Source of the DNA: CAYVUV01 sp964455095
Lineage (GTDB): Bacteria; Desulfobacterota; Binatia; HRBIN30; CADEER01
Length of the DNA: 44,738 nucleotides
NCBI GenBank assembly: GCA_964455095.1
Contig: CAYVUV010000346.1
Location: forward strand, 1-44,738
Direction of reading: 5' to 3'
Part shown: piece by piece, positions 43,223 through 44,738 of the stretch
Layout: every line of letters starts with the position of its first letter
Position numbering within the stretch: position 1 is the stretch's first letter
Position numbers and translations under genes: made by a program
The notes under the pieces: model-generated
The model's input: the letters and a program-made list of their open reading frames with translations, nothing else
Told to the model about the DNA's origin: nothing
The model's database searches: none

Positions 43223-44001
43223 TGCGGCGCGCCGGCACCGCGCTGGCGGCGCTCGCGCTGATGGCCATGCGGGCCAACCCAGCGTGCGCCTATCAGACCG
43301 GCATCACCGGCTGGTCGGGGCAGCGCGGCCCGGTGTGCAACAAGTGCCACGGCGGCGGGGTCGCCCCGGTCGTGCGCCTCGAGGGCCCGGATATCGTCGA
43401 GCCCGGCGCGCTGGCGACGTTCCGGCTCGTCGTCGTGTCGCAGTCGCAGACCCAGATCGCCGCCGGCTTCAATCTCACCACCGACGGCGGCCGGCTCGAC
43501 GCCATCCCGGATCAAGGGGCGCAGCGCTTTGACGGCGAGCTGACGCACCTCGCGCCCAAACGCAACGCGCCCGACGGCAGCGCCGCGTGGGACCTCGACT
43601 GGACCGCGCCGCAGATCCCCGGCACGTACGCGCTCTACGTCGCCGCCAACAGCGTCGATCTCAACGGCACCAGCTCCGGCGACCGCGCCGCGACGCTGCA
43701 GATCGCCATCCAGGTCCCCGGGCCGGAGGGCACCAGCACGCCGACGCCCACGCCGACCGCGACTGCCACCGCCATCCCGACCCGCACCACCACGCCGACA
43801 CAGCCGCGCCTCTGCCCGGGCGACTGCAACCGCGACGGCACGACCGCCGTCGACGAGCTCCTGCGCGGTGTCCACCTCGCCTTGACCGACACCGCGGCAG
43901 CCGATTGCGCCGCCCTCGACAGCGACCGGAATGGGCGTGTCTCGCTCGTCGAGCTGGTATCGGCAGTCGATGCCGCCCTGCACGCCTGTGCGGGTCGATG
44001 A
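43222..44001 (+). CDS. secreted choice-of-anchor V-like haem protein with dockerin-like C-terminus (paralogue 2)
   Basis: A protein of 259 residues. Its ATG shares one base with the previous stop (TGATG), so it is translationally coupled to paralogue 1. The signal peptide ends near NPACAYQ. The haem motif is standard, Cys39-Cys42-His43 (VCNKCHGGG). The beta domain aligns with paralogue 1 (GFNLTTDGGRLDAI; AAWDLDWTAPQIPGTYALYV). After a PTPTPT linker there are two intact calcium-type loops: GDCNRDGTTAVDELLRGV and LDSDRNGRVSLVELVSAV. The role of the C-terminal tag is unknown; cohesin partners are not seen here. It converges on the membrane protein gene at 44030. Confidence 0.86.
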   Translation: MRRAGTALAALALMAMRANPACAYQTGITGWSGQRGPVCNKCHGGGVAPVVRLEGPDIVEPGALATFRLVVVSQSQTQIAAGFNLTTDGGRLDAIPDQGAQRFDGELTHLAPKRNAPDGSAAWDLDWTAPQIPGTYALYVAANSVDLNGTSSGDRAATLQIAIQVPGPEGTSTPTPTPTATATAIPTRTTTPTQPRLCPGDCNRDGTTAVDELLRGVHLALTDTAAADCAALDSDRNGRVSLVELVSAVDAALHACAGR

Positions 44002-44004
44002 GCT

Positions 44005-44019
44005 TGAAGTACGACTTCA
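44005..44019. terminator. short hairpin between convergent genes
   Basis: TGAAGT (44005-44010) and ACTTCA (44014-44019) pair perfectly around ACG, between convergent stops at 44001 and 44030. The stem is short and lacks a T-run, so this is a weak candidate. Confidence 0.25.
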
Positions 44020-44029
44020 GCACACCGGA

Positions 44030-44738
44030 CTACTGCCGCGACACCATGCCGCCGTAACCCTCTCGACCCTCGAACGGAAACGCCGGTGTCTCGTTTCCCA
44101 TTGGCCAACCGGCCGGAACCATCGCGTAGCGCAAGCTCCACGGCTTTCCGGGCGCGGTCTCGCGCCAGGATACGCCGGGAAAGCGCGCCGCGACCAGCGA
44201 TTCGAACAAGGCGATGTCGCTGGCGTTGATCAGCTCGTACAGCACGACGGTCGGCGGCGTCGCCTGGGCCAGGGCGAGCTCGGCGCGCGGACCGAAGGGG
44301 CGCGCATAGGTGAAGCGGCTGCCGAAGTGGAACTGACCCATGATCGTGTCGGCATCCATCATGAACGTGTCGGACCGCTGCACGTAGATCACGCCCCACT
44401 GCGCGGGCAGTCGCTGCGCGAACCGGATCAGCTCGCTGGTCGTGCCGTCGCCGTAGCCGTGGTGTTGCACGTAGACGCGCTCGTGCATGGCCGACGCGTT
44501 CCACCACGCCGCGCTGCCCACCACCGCAGCCGCCGCGAGGGCCGCGAGACGCGGCGCCGCCCCCAGCGTCGCCGACAACAGTCGATCGAACGCCAGGCCG
44601 GCGAGCAGCGCGGTGAATGGCGCCAGGAACAGAAGGCGCGTGAGCGGCGGGTAGTCGTAGTACGAGAGCGCGCCGACACAGAGCGCCGACAAGACGTAGG
44701 CGGGAAAGAGAAACGCGGCCCGACCGCGCTGCCGCAAG
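44030..44738 (-). CDS. membrane protein, N-terminus beyond window edge
   Basis: The frame is open to the window edge and gives at least 235 residues of the C-terminal part. Two hydrophobic segments are visible near the start (FLFPAYVLSALCVGALSYY; LLFLAPFTALLAGLAF) and a third at about residues 62-77, then a soluble domain (YVQHHGYGDGTTSELIRFA; WGVIYVQRSD). The order, helices first and a soluble end, fits membrane glycosyltransferases of the dolichyl-phosphate-mannose type, but no catalytic motif is inside the window, so the call is open. Confidence 0.7.
   Translation of the reverse strand, partial: LRQRGRAAFLFPAYVLSALCVGALSYYDYPPLTRLLFLAPFTALLAGLAFDRLLSATLGAAPRLAALAAAAVVGSAAWWNASAMHERVYVQHHGYGDGTTSELIRFAQRLPAQWGVIYVQRSDTFMMDADTIMGQFHFGSRFTYARPFGPRAELALAQATPPTVVLYELINASDIALFESLVAARFPGVSWRETAPGKPWSLRYAMVPAGWPMGNETPAFPFEGREGYGGMVSRQ

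Overview
The window is GC-rich, densely coded DNA from a Gram-negative bacterium. Markers are an RND efflux system with an outer-membrane lipoprotein channel, several lipobox proteins and many exported c-type haem proteins. Exported proteins carrying Pro-Thr linkers, a short C-terminal GDC-type calcium-loop domain and a recurring GYKY-type domain, together with several P450s and acyl-CoA enzymes, remind me of uncultured Binatota (Candidatus Binatia, formerly Deltaproteobacteria). That placement is recollection and inference, not a search result. I saw no rRNA, tRNA, CRISPR array, phage gene or transposase.

Layout. 1-5.4 kb: a truncated P450, a SnoaL-like/P450 pair, a divergent enoyl-CoA hydratase and a secreted M28 peptidase. 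5.6-10.1 kb: a HelD-like helicase and an orphan PAS histidine kinase separated by a 112-bp terminal-inverted-repeat element. 10.1-14.3 kb: a GPH-type transporter downstream of a third P450, divergent from a TetR regulator and a methyltransferase, with operator-like sites between. 14.3-22.3 kb: an OmpR-type two-component system divergent from an RND efflux operon, with a CpxR-like box between. 22.4-25.8 kb: a very large secreted propeller/di-haem cytochrome. 25.8-29.6 kb: a lipoprotein, HflX, a zinc-ribbon microprotein of 54 residues, an FMN reductase and an SDR. 29.8-36.0 kb: a parallel beta-helix protein, a RidA/chorismatase-like protein, a haem/TolB/TPR protein and a four-haem cytochrome. 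36.1-37.4 kb: a glycine-zipper lipoprotein and a Gly/Tyr-rich exported protein. 37.6-41.7 kb: an AmrS-like radical SAM enzyme, a Gfo/Idh/MocA oxidoreductase, a repeat-filled gap, a small exported protein and an SDR. 41.8-44.7 kb: a membrane-anchored protein, two translationally coupled secreted haem/dockerin-like paralogues and a truncated membrane protein.

How the genes may work together. The P450, enoyl-CoA hydratase, SnoaL, transporter and TetR genes look like parts of a lipid, terpenoid or steroid oxidation programme; a shared GTTGACA half-site in the two divergent promoter regions hints at common control. The exported haem proteins look like an extracytoplasmic redox set whose function I cannot name; five of them lie in 22 kb, and three exported proteins share a domain I cannot assign. 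Interspersed palindromic repeats of at least five families sit in the gaps and account for several spurious reading frames.
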